Source: Heligmosomoides polygyrus polygyrus (lineage: Eukaryota; Nematoda; Chromadorea; Rhabditida; Heligmosomidae). From it: a stretch of DNA of 64,000 nucleotides. Below the pieces are notes generated by a model that was given only the letters and a program-made list of their open reading frames with translations, did no database searches and was not told the DNA's origin. The position numbers and the translations under genes were made by a program. The stretch lies in assembly GCA_947396885.1 (NCBI GenBank), contig OX377206.1, positions 17,417,114-17,481,113 of the forward strand, read 5' to 3'. The stretch's first letter is position 1; the number at the start of each line of letters is the position of its first letter. Positions 35,073 through 47,920 of this stretch are shown here, one piece after another.

Positions 35073-36720
35073 GACCAGTGCCGAAAGTTCTGTGAGAATC
35101 CTTCGCTGCGTCCCATCATTTACGCGTTTTTTTTTTTTGACTAGGCATATGTTATAGGCCTATGTTATACTTCGGCGACGCTGCGACCCGCCGCCGACTA
35201 CCTGTCACCGACAGCGCGGAAGCTCCGGCATGATGAGCTAGGGAGTGCATGCGGGAGAGAAAGCTGCTGACATGCGCCCTCCGCGGCCAGAGGGCCAGCG
35301 TTCCGCACTGCGACATGTCGTCGACGCCGAAAGGCGGCGGGAGTATAGCGTCCCTGCGACGCTGCCGGCGACAGCGTCGCCGACATATGCGTTAAGTTAA
35401 TACGAAACGTAAAGGATAAAAAGGATAAAGGACGGCGTTACTCAATCCCTTCTGGGATGCGCCAGCGCATTCTACTTCTACGGGATGTCGTGGAGGCGAC
35501 ATGAATGCGTATTTGGCCATACTTGCGGTGGCCAGCCGATGGACAAGTCAGCGCTTTATCCTTCCCAGACAAATCGGGAACCAATTCACCGACCCTGGAG
35601 GGATAGAAGGCTTGGTTGGCCTGGGCGGGAAATCCGAACGAGGAACCTGGTATCAACTGCACGCGGCAGTCGCGCCTCCTCCGCCTCCGACTGCGCTACA
35701 CGCGCCCAATACGAAACTTAAAGGGATCTATTCTAATCGAATGGAAGTATATATGTGGCGACTTGCGGCTTTAATCGCTTACTTCAGTTTCTTCGACAGC
35801 CTCACTGCTGTCCCATTATACGAACGCTTTTATTTAAGTTCAGGGGATTTGGTTGTGTAGTGTGAGATGACGAACGCAACTGATACTTTACGGTTGCCCC
35901 TTCCGACTATCACAAATCCAACATAATTTGTGTTTTCCCTGCAATATCCTTGTCTTTACGATTTCCTCTAGAGGAACTGCAACTTCATCAGTATTGAGGT
36001 TTATATAGTTTGATTGTATATGTTTTCTAACCTACCTTGGACGAGGTAAACACTTCGAACGAGCTAAGAAAACAGAATACTTCATCAATGATGGTTAATA
36101 GCAATATAAATATTCACTTGATTTTCTGAAATGTCGATCCGTTCTCTTCAAAAAGTTTGCAATATCAACAAATTTAGTTAGCTAAAGAGCGGGGACGACT
36201 TTTGCACTTTAAAGGAGCGTTGTGAAGATTAAAGGATAGAAGAGGATTAGTCCATCCCTTTTTGAGGGGCGCCACTCATTCTACATCTTCGTGATATCAT
36301 ATTTAAAGGCAATTGGAATACGTATTTGGCATATAGAGTGAATTACGGTGGCCAGACGATGGAAAAGCCCGTCTTTTATCCTTTCCGGATAAATCTGTTA
36401 CCAATTAACGGACTCCATAGGGATGGTGGGCTTGGGCGGCCTGGGCAGATTCAAATCAAGAACCTTGAAAAGGAGTGTTTGCGACGACCGGAGCATCTTC
36501 CTACTGCATTCATTTGTTCCTTTTGTAGAGTAATAGATGAGGAATCAAAAAAAAATTGGTGGAAAGGAGGGAAAGTGGAAAAAGTTGGATTTCCCTCAAC
36601 TTCATCCTATTTTTGAGACATTCAAACTCAGTTGAATTGTAGACTTGCTAGCATGCATATACGATATATATCCGCTTCTGGTAAGGTCTATCGTTTAGAA
36701 GAAACACTTGCGAAAACTCT
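35073..36720. repeat. Remainder of block L2
   Basis: Contains the foldback repeat (35142-35397), the SINE-A at 35416-35707 and the diverged SINE-like segment (about 36220-36520). Near-identical to 10284-11941. Confidence 0.7.
35416..35707 (-). mobile_element. SINE-A insertion in L2
   Basis: Paralogue of the SINE at 10631-10922, same position. The target duplication is clearer here: AATACGAAACGTAAAGG (35399-35415) against AATACGAAACTTAAAGG (35708-35724). Confidence 0.85.
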
Positions 36721-39454
36721 CAACTATCCAAAGCACAACATTTAATCGCCATTTGCAACACCCGCTAGATAAACATCACGTCACACTGAACGACTACATG
36801 GCGCGATCTTTTTGTTTCGCATACTGTAGCAACATTGTATTCTGCTTTTCGTCATTAGCCCAAGGTGTCCTTGTATCTAAAAGTTAGATAGTTTCATGAT
36901 CGAAAGAAATGGTGTCACCATCATGAGTAATTGCGAGATTTTAGGTAAACTTTCTTGAACAAGGAACTATTTTGACTGCCTTAAACAGCGCCCATTCTAG
37001 TTTGATTTGAAAAGGTGCTTAGCTGATTTGCAGAACATCTGTTTTGACTTGAATTCTTCATTTTAAAGCGAAAATTGCACATCTTTAACGGAAACAAGGA
37101 GTATAAAAAGGATTTGCTTTTCCAATACAAATCAGTTTTCGGTTGAAATCTGGTATCTTGTTCATGCAAAGCCTCCCCTTATCCAAAAACAGTTGCATTA
37201 CCGATGAAGAACTCCTTGAGCGGTTCTGCTTCAGAATATAGACAGCCAAACCAGCATAGATGCCAGCAATCTGAACGCTCAGCTTGAAGACTTAATGGGG
37301 CGACAAAATCTCAACGCCAATGCCCGACAAGGAGGTCAGTGCATGGAATGCCAATCGGTCGACTGACAGCGTCAGGTTTCTCATGTTATTCTGCCTATTC
37401 CAGCTCAGAGCAGTCAACTGGAGGATTTGTTGGATGGGCGCCATCCGGATTGCGATCATCCCTCAGTTGCCATCACGCATCACAGATCGAACCGCAACTG
37501 AAGGATCGAAGAATGTCAACGATATTTGCGACGTTCAGGTAGATAACCAAGCAGCTGATCTGACTACGAGGACTGAGACATCCACCACAGTCGAAAAGTA
37601 CGCGTTTATTCAACCATTTATTTATTTGTGCAGAAAAAGATGAGCTTGCAATGGAAGGAAAAACAAGCGCAAGTTGCTTAAAATCCATAATTTTCCGATG
37701 GTTGAACCCAGATATTGTGCTTGAACACGAAAATAAAGAATCAATGGCCAAAGAATAAATAAGGTTGATGAGGTTTGAGATTTAGGGTACTAGTGTGCTT
37801 TTTGTACCGCACTGAATCTTGTTCAAAATAGGTCTACTAGAGGTAATCTGCCATGGGAAGAACGAATATCGTAGTCGTTTTTTGCGGAAATGCCTTATAA
37901 GCGCGTTATATTAAGTTGAAATCGCCCAGGGCCTTGCGAATAGCGCAAATAGCGCGCGCTGGTAAGAGACGCAGAGTGTGCGCCTCCTACCGATGCGCAC
38001 TATTTCGCCGTCTCTAGCCTGCAGCAGAGGTTAGCCAGAGCATAAGCCTTGGAATCTCGAAAAGCCTTGAAAGCTCTGTTCTGTGCTCTCCTCCGCTGAC
38101 GCGGAGGAGAGCACAGAATTGGGCAGGGGAAGGGACTCCGGGGTGTGGGCTCACTAGCGCACGCTTGCTAAAATTTCTTTCATCCTGGAGTTCCCTCCCT
38201 TGCCCAGTACGGAAGCAAATAAGACGCGGATCTTTAATCGAAACGAGGAGATTAGACTGCATTCACATTCGCGCTGTGTAGCTAGTCGCCACGGCGTGCC
38301 CACTCCCCCCTCGGAGACGGCCGCGAGTGCGTGCTGGTAGGGGCGGAGTCTCTGCGTCTCTTACCAGGGCGCGCTATTTCGCAAGGCCTTGAGCGATTCT
38401 AACTTAATATAACGCGCTTATAAGGCATTTCCGCAAAAAACGACTATGATATTCGTTCTTCCCATGGCAGATTACCCCTAGTAGACCTAGTTTGAACAAG
38501 ATTTAGTGCGGTACAAAAAGTACACTAGTGCCAGATTTAGGTTTTATTATAATCAGCAATCATTATTTTTCTAAGCACTGTAAATTTTTGGCTAAAAACG
38601 CCTTCTATTTACCGCCTCTACAACCTCTTCTGAGCGATACAATCTAACCTCCCTGGGGCCGCGCGTTGAAGACTTATGTACCATTCATAATCGCATCCGG
38701 ATCAGTCAAAATCCAGCAGTAATTCTGCAATGCGACCAAACGCTGACCATAAGATGCGTGTATGGGCTGTCAGAGGCGGAGACACTGCCACTGCCCATTA
38801 TAAACCACAATTTCAGCATTGAAAGGTAACCAGTTGTTGTGCTCGTTGGTTCATCTACAGAGTCCGCACGAGAAATTGCAGTGGCGCCATTTCATCGGTT
38901 GGACTGCCGCTCCGGACCATACGGACCATAACACAAACCACTCATGCAATTGCTGTCACGTGTCCACAACCACAGCCCCACCCGGCTTCTGTATTGGGTC
39001 CAGTGGGATCACCAGCTCTCGGGATATCTGAAAACTCGCAGGTAAGTCAGCGCTATTTATGGGAGAACTATTCAAGGATGAAGATGGATTCATACCTCAC
39101 TTGCAATCGGAGAAAATTGGAAACTAGGGCGAAAATCTTGTATTTTACTCGGAGCGATTGCAGAGGTGTTGCGAGTGCTGATACAAGTGCAGTGCTGGAC
39201 AAGGCAGCTGGCCTGGGTAATCGTGGTCTAGCCTAATGACCAACACTGTACTGGAAGAATGACATTTTTTCAAGCAAACGACAAGTTTTCCTCTACGTTT
39301 TCTAATTTTTCCCGGTTGCTGGTGTAGAGTGCTAGTGAGAAAAATTTGAAGCATGTACGAATTTTGCTTCTCTTTAATAAAATAATTGATCGTACCTAGG
39401 ACCAGCTCTCTTGCATAACTCCGCCCCATGCGTCTGCGCATAGGCACCCCGCCC
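36721..39454 (+). repeat. Block A, copy A3
   Basis: Near-identical to A2 (11942-14650), including its tail. It carries the foldback element at 37786-38532. Small insertions or deletions distinguish it, for example extra TGAAGACTT near 38667. Confidence 0.75.
37786..38532. mobile_element. hAT-like foldback element, copy 3
   Basis: Flanked by AGATTTAG (37778-37785 and 38533-38540). It keeps the central hairpin (CTGTGCTCTCCTCCGCTGAC) that copies 1 and 2 have lost, so it is closer to the ancestral form. Confidence 0.8.
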
Positions 39455-39880
39455 TATATAAACCCGCGGCGGGAGCCGACATTAGTATGTTATTGGAATG
39501 CTCAGCTAGAAGTGTAGGTGGCAAGTCTGAACAGTACGAGGGGGGAGGAGCGTTGTCGAAGGTGGACGAAGTGCTAGATCACAAAAGGCTGACAGGGTAC
39601 CGGATCACACTCATCCGCACAAAGCGACCGGTGGATATGCTTTCCAGCCCTAGTCTCCGGGTATTGTCTCTAATTCCGTCGCCAAATTCAATGCTTCAAC
39701 TTTTATTAATACTTGTGCAAGGACAACGTCAGAGGCTTTCAGAGTTGCTCCTCCCTGGAAGAGGGAAATAACAGAAAGGATAGCAAAGCGTTTCTAGAAG
39801 ACGTCCTGGAAGTCTTCTCTCCATCTGCCTTGTGCGCCACTATCCGCAAAATTTGAAGCTGTTAATGGACGCCATCGCAC
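39455..39880 (+). pseudogene. TATA-led cassette, T2 copy
   Basis: TATATAAA at 39455-39462, ATG at 39487, 94-codon frame (39487-39771) differing from T1 at only a few residues (MLLECSARS for MVLECSTRS). Unknown family; see the T1 copy. Confidence 0.4.
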
Positions 39881-39903
39881 CTCTGTTAATTGGATAGTAT
39901 GAA

Positions 39904-40044
39904 GTTAAACTGTACTTCTATTAGTTTCCGTAGTATTTTCACAAGGATTTCTGCCAAGCGATATCGGATCCGAAGTCTATAAAGTGCCTATAATTGTATA
40001 TCTGCCTTTGTTTCCCTTTGAAAGAGCGGACCGCCGCTGTCGCC
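39904..40044 (-). pseudogene. Serine-protease exon relic in block T2
   Basis: Paralogue of 15100-15240: acceptor AG, GDSGGPLFQR, then the same frameshift and stop. Sharing of the lesions shows the exon died before P and Q separated. Confidence 0.72.
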
Positions 40045-43000
40045 CTGAAAAGCACTCGCTTAGTTGAAGAGAACTCGGACCTTTCACTTTTGGAATTTTT
40101 GAGTTCTTTTACCTATTCTGTACGTACAGAAAAGGCAAATGCTCAACGAATCAGGGAAGAAGAAAATATACATATGTCCCCTGCTCAGGTCTCGGTTTAG
40201 TGCTTGAAATTACAGAGGATGATAGTTCGTTTGGATCCGCCACCACCTCTGGGGAACGGCCGTAGAAGCTGTCTACCGTTTTCATCTCAGGGCGAGGCCC
40301 ATTACACATTACACTACCAAGCGAAGCATCTAACCTTACACCACCGTTTTTATGCTTTTAAGTGCAAATCTCTAGTGAGTACATACATCAAGAAGCGATA
40401 GTAGTGACAAGATCTATTGCAGCTACATATCAAGCTAGCTTCTTGACCTACATTGCAGGTAGCTGTTCTGTTAGTGATGGCGTCCACTTGGTTGTGTGGT
40501 TTGCCTTTGTGGCGGAAGGACTTCGTGACATATACGCGGCCATAGTTCATATTTTCTGGAAAAAAGGAAGCGCAATGGAAGCGGTTTCTGTTTCTGCGCT
40601 AGTGTTTCTGCGCTATGCTAGTGGACAATGAAGAGGCGTGAACACGTCAGCCAATGCGAGCACCGACCGTACACCTTCACTATGACTTCATTGCGACCGA
40701 AGCTGAGGCACAGAGGCAGGGTACCAATCAAATGCGAACTTTCGGCTGTGGATGGTCGTTAGGGCGAGGGGGGGGGGCATGCGTTTTACCCCACGTCCGC
40801 GACGTGCACAACCCTTTAGACCTGCGCAAGAGTTACATCGTCTCCGCCGGCATGTGGAGTGGGCGGGGGTCAGCTTAATAGAGTACGAGGCTAGACAAGG
40901 GAACGGAGAGCGGGATGTGATCAATTTTGATACGGTTGCTTAGATGGACCCTTTCCCTCCCGAATTCAACAGCTAGGAGGGTTCGCAATGATCGACGGCC
41001 AGGGGTTTACACAGTGCGCTTCAGCACCGCTAGCAAAAGGTGCATGAGGAAGGTTCACGGTAGATAACATGAATGGCTGTGTCGTGCCGCGTGGGGGGGG
41101 AGGGGCCCTCCGCCCGCACATCGGTGGAAGCCGAGACTCCACCCATGGCCCGAGCTGTGGAGTGTCGGGTCCGCGGCTCGCTCTAGTGGGCTCGTACTGC
41201 CACGCGGTTATTTTTATCCGAATGCCCTTAGCGGATCTTTGACTGCGGCGTGCCCTTTCCATGCGACTTCATATTCCCACACGATTACGTCTCTGCGACT
41301 GCCGACTTCCTCCGGGAGAAACTCCCGTTGGTCGAACGTCCTCCGACCCCCTGCGGTTCCTCCACTTACGACGCTTTCATGACCTTATATTCGACTCCGA
41401 TAGTTTGGAATACCACCTCATGGGTTCAGATATTAAACCTTTTAAATTATAAATTTATCTCAACTAAGTGATAACGACCAACATGACATTAACTAAATTA
41501 TGAGAGCGACCTAAGCTACGTGTTAGAGGCCAGGTTGCACCCAACCTACTCCGGGAGTCAGAACCGCTACTCGCGGGACTTACCTGGCCCAGATGCTGTG
41601 GCCTCTAACACGTAGGGGGGGGGGGGGGGGCTGGAACTCCAACGCGACGTCGCGCGCTGGCCGCGTGCTACGTCGCGGCGCTGAAACGCGGACGTGCACT
41701 CGGTGACACGTTGTTAGCCGCGGAGCACGAAATGTTCCCAGTGTTTAAGCTTCCAGACTGCCCCTCGGTTGATAATGCTGTCTTGTTTCGTTTCCTGCGG
41801 GTATTCCTCGTTCCATTCTAGTTTAGATCTGTCTGTACTCCCGGTACTAACCTATGTTCACTCTCTCGACTCATCTCCACCCTTCTATCACCTTCGACGG
41901 AGCATTGATATACATAAGACACCACCCACCAAACATTGGTAACCTCCCATACCTCACCCCAATGAGGTAACAGGTTCTGCTTGGTCAAGCTGCTTGATCT
42001 TTAGACGTTGTTGTTGATCTCTGCAGCCGCTGTGCATTCGATCTATTTGTTTCGCTCCTAAATTTCTACAGCTTATTTATTGAGAATTTATTCTTCTTCT
42101 AAGCTAATAAGACGGGTAAAATTAAGCATCTCTGTTCGGTTCCGATGGATCTAACAGATGTCCGAGTGCTGTGGCTGACAAGTTCTCACACAGCTGCTCC
42201 CTTCTTCCCATTCCCTGTGTTTCCTGCATGTAATGTGAAATATGAGTTATTGCTATCGCAGCATACTGCACCACCTTCGTCAACATCATCATCATCCGAA
42301 TGTAACGCAATTCGCGTGGGATGTCCTCTACATGCTAGTATAAAAGAGCGGTCATTCTGCGTCTGGTAAGAGAAAGCTATGATCATTTAGTTTCTGTTGG
42401 TTTTTAGAGCTTAGCGGCGGCTATGATTAAGTGGTATTGCACCGCATCAGAGTTTGTGTTAAAAGTATGCATGGGACTGGAGGGGGGGGGGGGGGTCAAA
42501 TTCGTGTCTTTTGCATCCTGGCTTAACCCACCATTGTTGTTTCATTTGCTGGAGACGTTTAGCTAAACTGATTACATATGCAACCATCTGACATAAGATA
42601 GCCAAGAAGTACAGATATATTTAAACAGAAGCTGCAAGGATCATGTTAGGAACAGTATTCATGTAATTAACTTACACCACCCTAACTGGTGGTGTGATGT
42701 GATTGTGTAGGCCAAGTGCACCTTCATATTGCGTACTTGATACCTCACAAAAGTAGAGTGTGTGGCGCATCTCAAAAAGGGATTGATTGACGCGGTCCTC
42801 TGTCCTCTTTTTTGAATCCAACGTTGACTGAGATGACATCTCTTTCATGCAATTCTGAAGCAAATAATAGACTCCATTCTTTTCCCTGATCTTCACTTTA
42901 ATGTGCTCAAGAATCTAGTGGCAATTTCTTCAACATTGTTCAGGATTTACTGATGTCCTGTTCTTCTGTTGGCATGAGCTTTTCGCCGCCTGATCTCTCT

Positions 43001-43483
43001 TCCAGCGTTTACACCTGTGCCGGTAACTAAGGTGTATGTCGACGACATCCGCTTTTGGGAAACTTACCTCACAGTTCGATGAGGCGCCTTTTTTGCATGG
43101 CATGTGAGCACCTACCCGTTGTCTGGAGAAGGCTTTGCATAGAAGTCGTGCGGTGCGATCTTCTGCTTCGAGTGCGTTCTCCTACACGATAGTCTCCATG
43201 TCTGTCCAAACTGCAGTAGCAGTGTAAATGAACTTATTGAACTAATGGTAGTAATGAGTGCGGAAGAAAAACAGGGTATTAAATCTACAATAGCGCGCCA
43301 AATGTGACCAACAACTTCACTCAAGATGTTTTTACAGCTAACGCCTTCCTTCTGTGCTGGCATCACCCACAACGTTTCGGCTGGAAAACAGCAATAGAAT
43401 CTTTTTCGAACTCGAATCGAGAAATGGCCTAATCGTTTAGAAATGAAGGAGGCCATTATCCGTTTGCGTCCGCCGAGCTACAA
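40045..43483. repeat. Block T2, main part
   Basis: Paralogous to 15241-19981 without the Helitron and without the 245-bp insert. A small inverted-repeat element is visible at about 41518-41617 (ends CTACGTGTTAGAGGCC / GGCCTCTAACACGTAG), followed by about 16 G. No gene is supported. The minus-strand ASSNCE plus GTAAGT feature recurs at 43068. Confidence 0.6.
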
Positions 43484-46281
43484 AAGGCTTCAAACGTTAT
43501 TTTGGAGCGAAAAGACCAAATCCAATGTTATTTTGAAAAGTAAGCTATCTAATTTTGAGCTGTTCTTGTAACTTTGGAACTATGTTGTAGGAGCAGCCTC
43601 AGACAATCGAGATTTCAGCTTTAATAATTGTTCGTTATAGCAGACTAAGAAAGTCGTCCAACCATCTACTGCAGAACTCAGTTTGAGTGAAATTTTCACC
43701 ATCAATGAAGCAATCTGGACAGGAGTATGGCAGATAGTTCCTCAAAACAAATATACTATGTGAGCCATGGACACTTCTTTAGTTGAAGCGACAAGAAAAG
43801 TTCATGCCATTTTAGCGATGCTAACGTATGAGGAGTCGAACTTGCGGCCATCCGTGTCTTTAGGGAAGTAAAGGTTTTCGGCGCAATAGTGGACTAGGGG
43901 GGCAGTCCATCAGCACTCGAAAAAGTTACGGGTTTTTACGAGTTTGACCTAGGCCCCTCTCGGTGCAACTTGCATTACGCGTACGTACGCGTACAATGGG
44001 GGAAATTCCACGTCACCAAACCCGACTGCTATGTTCAAGGCGGTCGAAGCCAAGGACTGCCACTCGCGTCTAAAGCGACATGGTAGTGACGAGTTTTCCG
44101 GGGCGGGTTGGACGAGTTTTCGCACAGTATGCAGGCGATCGTCGCGGGACCGACTGGCGGCTGCCACGCGGTCGCAGCCAACCGAGGCCTCGTCGGGCTG
44201 AACTGTTCCGTGACTCGATCAAGGGTGGGAACACAACACAAGGTTTACACACATATAAGACCTTCCATCTCGGGAGGTAACACCAAGTGTACCTATGGTC
44301 CTTAGGCTCCACTAAGAGAAGAATAATAGTTTTAAGTGCGGATTAAAAGCGGTAGGACACTTCTGCTAATACCATTTTCCGACGTTCTTAAGTTCCTTTG
44401 TTTATGTTCCTTTGTTGTTTTTGGACTTGCAGACGGAAACGAAAAAAAACCTTCATCAATAAACGATTATAGCATGTTTTATTCCAATCCGAAGAAGATT
44501 TTACTGCAGTGCTCCTAGCAGCTACAACGTTGTGGGTTATGCTAGCGCTGAAGGAAAGCGTTAGCCACAGAATGTTTCAAACGTTGCTTCGGAGCGCAAA
44601 AGATCAAATCCACTGTTATTTAGAAAAGCTATTTAATTTTCAGCTGCTCTTGTAAGCTTGGGACCAAGTTGTGGGGCAGCCTCGAGATTTCTGCTTTAAA
44701 ATAGAGAATTATTGGTATCTGGTAGTTAGGGGAAGGGTCACCATAGCATACCGTGGAGTGCGGGAGTGGCGCTATGGTGGTTAGGGGAGAGGTCACCATA
44801 CCGGCTCCAGGACCTAACTCCAACGCGACGTCGCGCTCTAGCCGCGTGCGACGTCGCTGCGCTGAAACGCGGACGTGCGCTCGGTGACGCATGGTTAGCC
44901 AAGGAGCACGAAATGTTCCCAGTTTTTAAGCTCCCAGACCACATTTCTAGCAAGGAACTTAAGATCCCACAGAATGTGGTAGGCAACAGTCTGCAGAAGG
45001 GCAGTTGACCCGAGAATGGGTGATCGTGAAATTTTCCGTAGTATAACCATAATCACGGGTAAAAGTTAATCAAAGAAGTTGTAGATGAAAAATACTGACG
45101 CTAGAAACCATCCACATGATCAGGATTCCGTATAAACTGTCGCTGATCGTCCTACTGACACCACATTCATATGCCGTCTCCAAGAAACGTTGAAATAAAG
45201 CAGAGGCGTGCCGCATGTCCCTGTAAGAAGCGTTTCTAGCCGCCGGAAGCATCGCACTGCGACAACTCGTCCAATTTCGTAGCGCATCGTGCGCAACGCC
45301 AGGGGGGTTCGCGCGGCGTTGGAGTTATGTCTGCCCCCGCACCATAGCATACCGTGGGGTGCGGGAGTGGAGTAGCTACATACAGCCAATGTAAATGCAG
45401 TCTTATCTCTTATTTTCGATTACAGGTCCGTATTTTGTCTGCTTCCGTATTGGGCGAGGGAAGGAGCTCCAGGATGTAGGCAATTTTAACACGGGTGCGT
45501 CACTCCAGCCACATCCCGGAGTCCCTTCCCCTGCTTAAATCAAGAGCACAGAACATAGCTATAGCATTGTTTGTTTGTTTTCCTCATTATAGGTTTGCCA
45601 TCATTTCTTTTTGTTCGTGTTAGTGACACTTTTTATAAGGTGACCCCCCCCCCCACAACTACCATAGCGGCATAGTTCGTTATAGCAGACTAAGAAAATC
45701 GTTCAACATCTACTACAGAAGTCCGCTTAAATTGAATTTCCACCATCAATGAACAATGTGGACGGTGTATGTATCAGTTCTTCAAAACAAATATAACATG
45801 TGAGCCATAGTCAATTCTCTAGTGGAAGCGAAAACAGAAGCTGATGCCCATCCCAACAGTGCAAACGTTTGCAAACATTTTTAGGGAATTGAGGGTTTTC
45901 TTTTCCTTCCAGCTCCATGATTGTAGTTACTGCTCATTCCTAGCATTCGTCTCCTTTTCAATTCAACTTCCATAGATTCCTGCTGAGTACAGAAGTCTAT
46001 GCCGCTCGTTGGTTTCTTGATGATTGATTGGAGTACTTGGGTCCCGCAACGATCGTTGGCATACTGTGCGAAAACTCGTCCAACCCGCCCCGGAAAACTC
46101 GTCGTTACCATGTCGCTTTAGACGCGAGTAGGTCTGCCTCCCCCGTCCACGTGTTGCGCCAGGTTTTCTATTACTTTCACCTCTATGCTCGTATTGTAGT
46201 TACCGCCCATTCCTAGCATTCGTCTCCTTTTTCATGCAGGTTCCATAGATTCCTGCTGAACACAGAAGCCTACCAGAAGTA
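43484..46281. repeat. Q-specific insert with internal direct repeats
   Basis: Absent from copy P. A segment at about 43490-44170 is repeated at about 44570-44710 and 45670-46130, the second copy being split by the element at about 44718-45665. The motif TCGTCCAACCCGCCCCGGAA and its relatives occur here in both orientations. No open frame is credible as a gene. Confidence 0.55.
44718..45665. mobile_element. Putative DNA transposon remnant with GGTAGTT ends
   Basis: The left end is TGGTAGTTAGGGGAAGGGTCACC and the right end, inverted, TGGTAGTTGTGGGG...GGTCACC with an expanded G run. The ends of a nested second copy lie about 50 bp inside on the left. It splits a repeat that is otherwise continuous. 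I cannot fix a target duplication. Confidence 0.45.
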
Positions 46282-47118
46282 ATACCAAGTGGTACCCACC
46301 AGAGAAATGAAGGTTGGTAAGCGTTCGTTGAGTTTTTGGTGGTCGATCGGAGCACGATTGTTGGTCTTTGGGTCCCGCGACGACCGCCTGCATACGGTGC
46401 GAGAACTCGCCCAACTCAGCCCCGAAAAACTCGTCACTACTTGTGTCGCTTTAGGCGCGAGTCACATTTCTTAACCGTAACATTTCCTTAGGCTATTATT
46501 CTCCAGTGTGTATCGCGTAAGTTGTCTATCATCTACGCCCGGCTCTACCTTGGTTCGGTTATATTCGTGAATGCAAACTGTGTACCTAACATTGATGAAA
46601 TCGGCCCATGGGTTAGAATCCATCCAACGATTCTTATCCAGGCTTTATTCATACCTCGCACCGACGTCCGCTGTTGAGAAATAGTGAGGAAACACCGTAG
46701 TTCCGCTGTGCACACCACCATGTGGATACAGTACACCAAGGCCCTGACGGTAAAATGGCGTCCCCAAGTGGGAGGTAGGGAGCATTGGGATTGGAGCACG
46801 AATTAAGTATATTGGAGCAGATATGCTCCTGTCAACACGATATGTGTTCAGCATATGCCTCCACATGAGAGGAACAGAGGAGGAGTAAGAGAACGCTTTA
46901 GTCGATGTCTTGTTATTTGTGGCGGATTTGTGAAGTTTTCGTTTCTATTTTTGACGATAATAGTGGTTTACCAAGGATGGAATACTTGTTGCATTTAAAC
47001 AGATGAAGAGAGAAAAATGGGTGTATGTTCATGTGAGCATAAAAAACTCTAATTAGGTTGTTTTTGGACTAGAGCTTCTCTTTATTGGCACACGTTTTCT
47101 CTGAATACTTTCGTTGAA
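46282..47118. repeat. Block T2, end
   Basis: Paralogue of 20595-21424. Homology ends at TTCGTTGAA in both, where P continues into an RTE-B copy and Q into a GIY-YIG remnant. Confidence 0.65.
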
Positions 47119-47900
47119 CACCTAGAACTCTACCTGTTTTCCCCATGTACAGCTCATTATAGGTTGAACACTGCATTTTGTATATCACTCCCCTTTGAGC
47201 GCAGTCTCCATTTCTTCCATAAGGACAAATCACGAAGTTTTCCGTAATACAAGTGCGGTCATAGAGACGATTACGAACAAGCACCCGTTTAATTTTGTCT
47301 CCTGGAATGTTAATTAATTCCAATAACAGCAACTCCAGCCTGATTCGCGACTGAAGTGTCGGTTGTTCGCTGGTGTGGTTGATCTCCCGGCAACTAACGA
47401 ACGACGGCGGAAGGTCTGTTATTGAAGTAGCGTCTCCTATCTTCACTCCTGAGAGCATTGTACTTATCGCAGAGTTTGGATTTCGCGTTTGATCGGAGAG
47501 TGTTACAAATCTGCTTCGAACCGCTTTTAATCCTTCTCCATGTCTGACTTGGCAAAAGTCGTCTACAGCTTTTTTCCTTCGCAGTGTATTTCAACAACGT
47601 GAAGTACACGACGTGTTGCTTGATAGCAACTCCTAGGATTCTGTCGTTAACAGCAAGCATCCTGGGTGTTGTTCTAATAAACAACATAAAGCTCACACTT
47701 GCTTATTCTTCATGAACGCCGGAATGAGACCGGTTCTTCTGTAGCGTTGGAGGAAGAACAGAGATTGTCGAGTAAGTGCAATCTTCTGAGGAACGATATC
47801 ACTTCCTTCATTATATCGAACACATTTAGCGGCAAATCTAGTATAAGTCTCCATGAACGACTGCCATAAAACTCTCCATGATCGACTGTTTTGATAGAAT
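47119..47900 (-). pseudogene. Probable Penelope-like / GIY-YIG retroelement remnant
   Basis: On the minus strand, 47458-47119 reads CPYGRNGDCAQRGVIYKMQC and then ELYMGKTGRVLG, fitting the GIY and YIG halves of a GIY-YIG nuclease (GVIY ... YMG) after a cysteine-bearing segment, as in Penelope-like elements. Upstream pieces (SLFFLQRYRRTGLIPAFMK) are in other frames and separated by stops. RTE-A copy 2 is inserted into its upstream side. The conserved Arg/Glu downstream of YIG is not clearly kept. Assignment to Penelope rather than another GIY-YIG element is inference. Confidence 0.5.
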
Positions 47901-47920
47901 AGCTTCAAATCATGATACTA

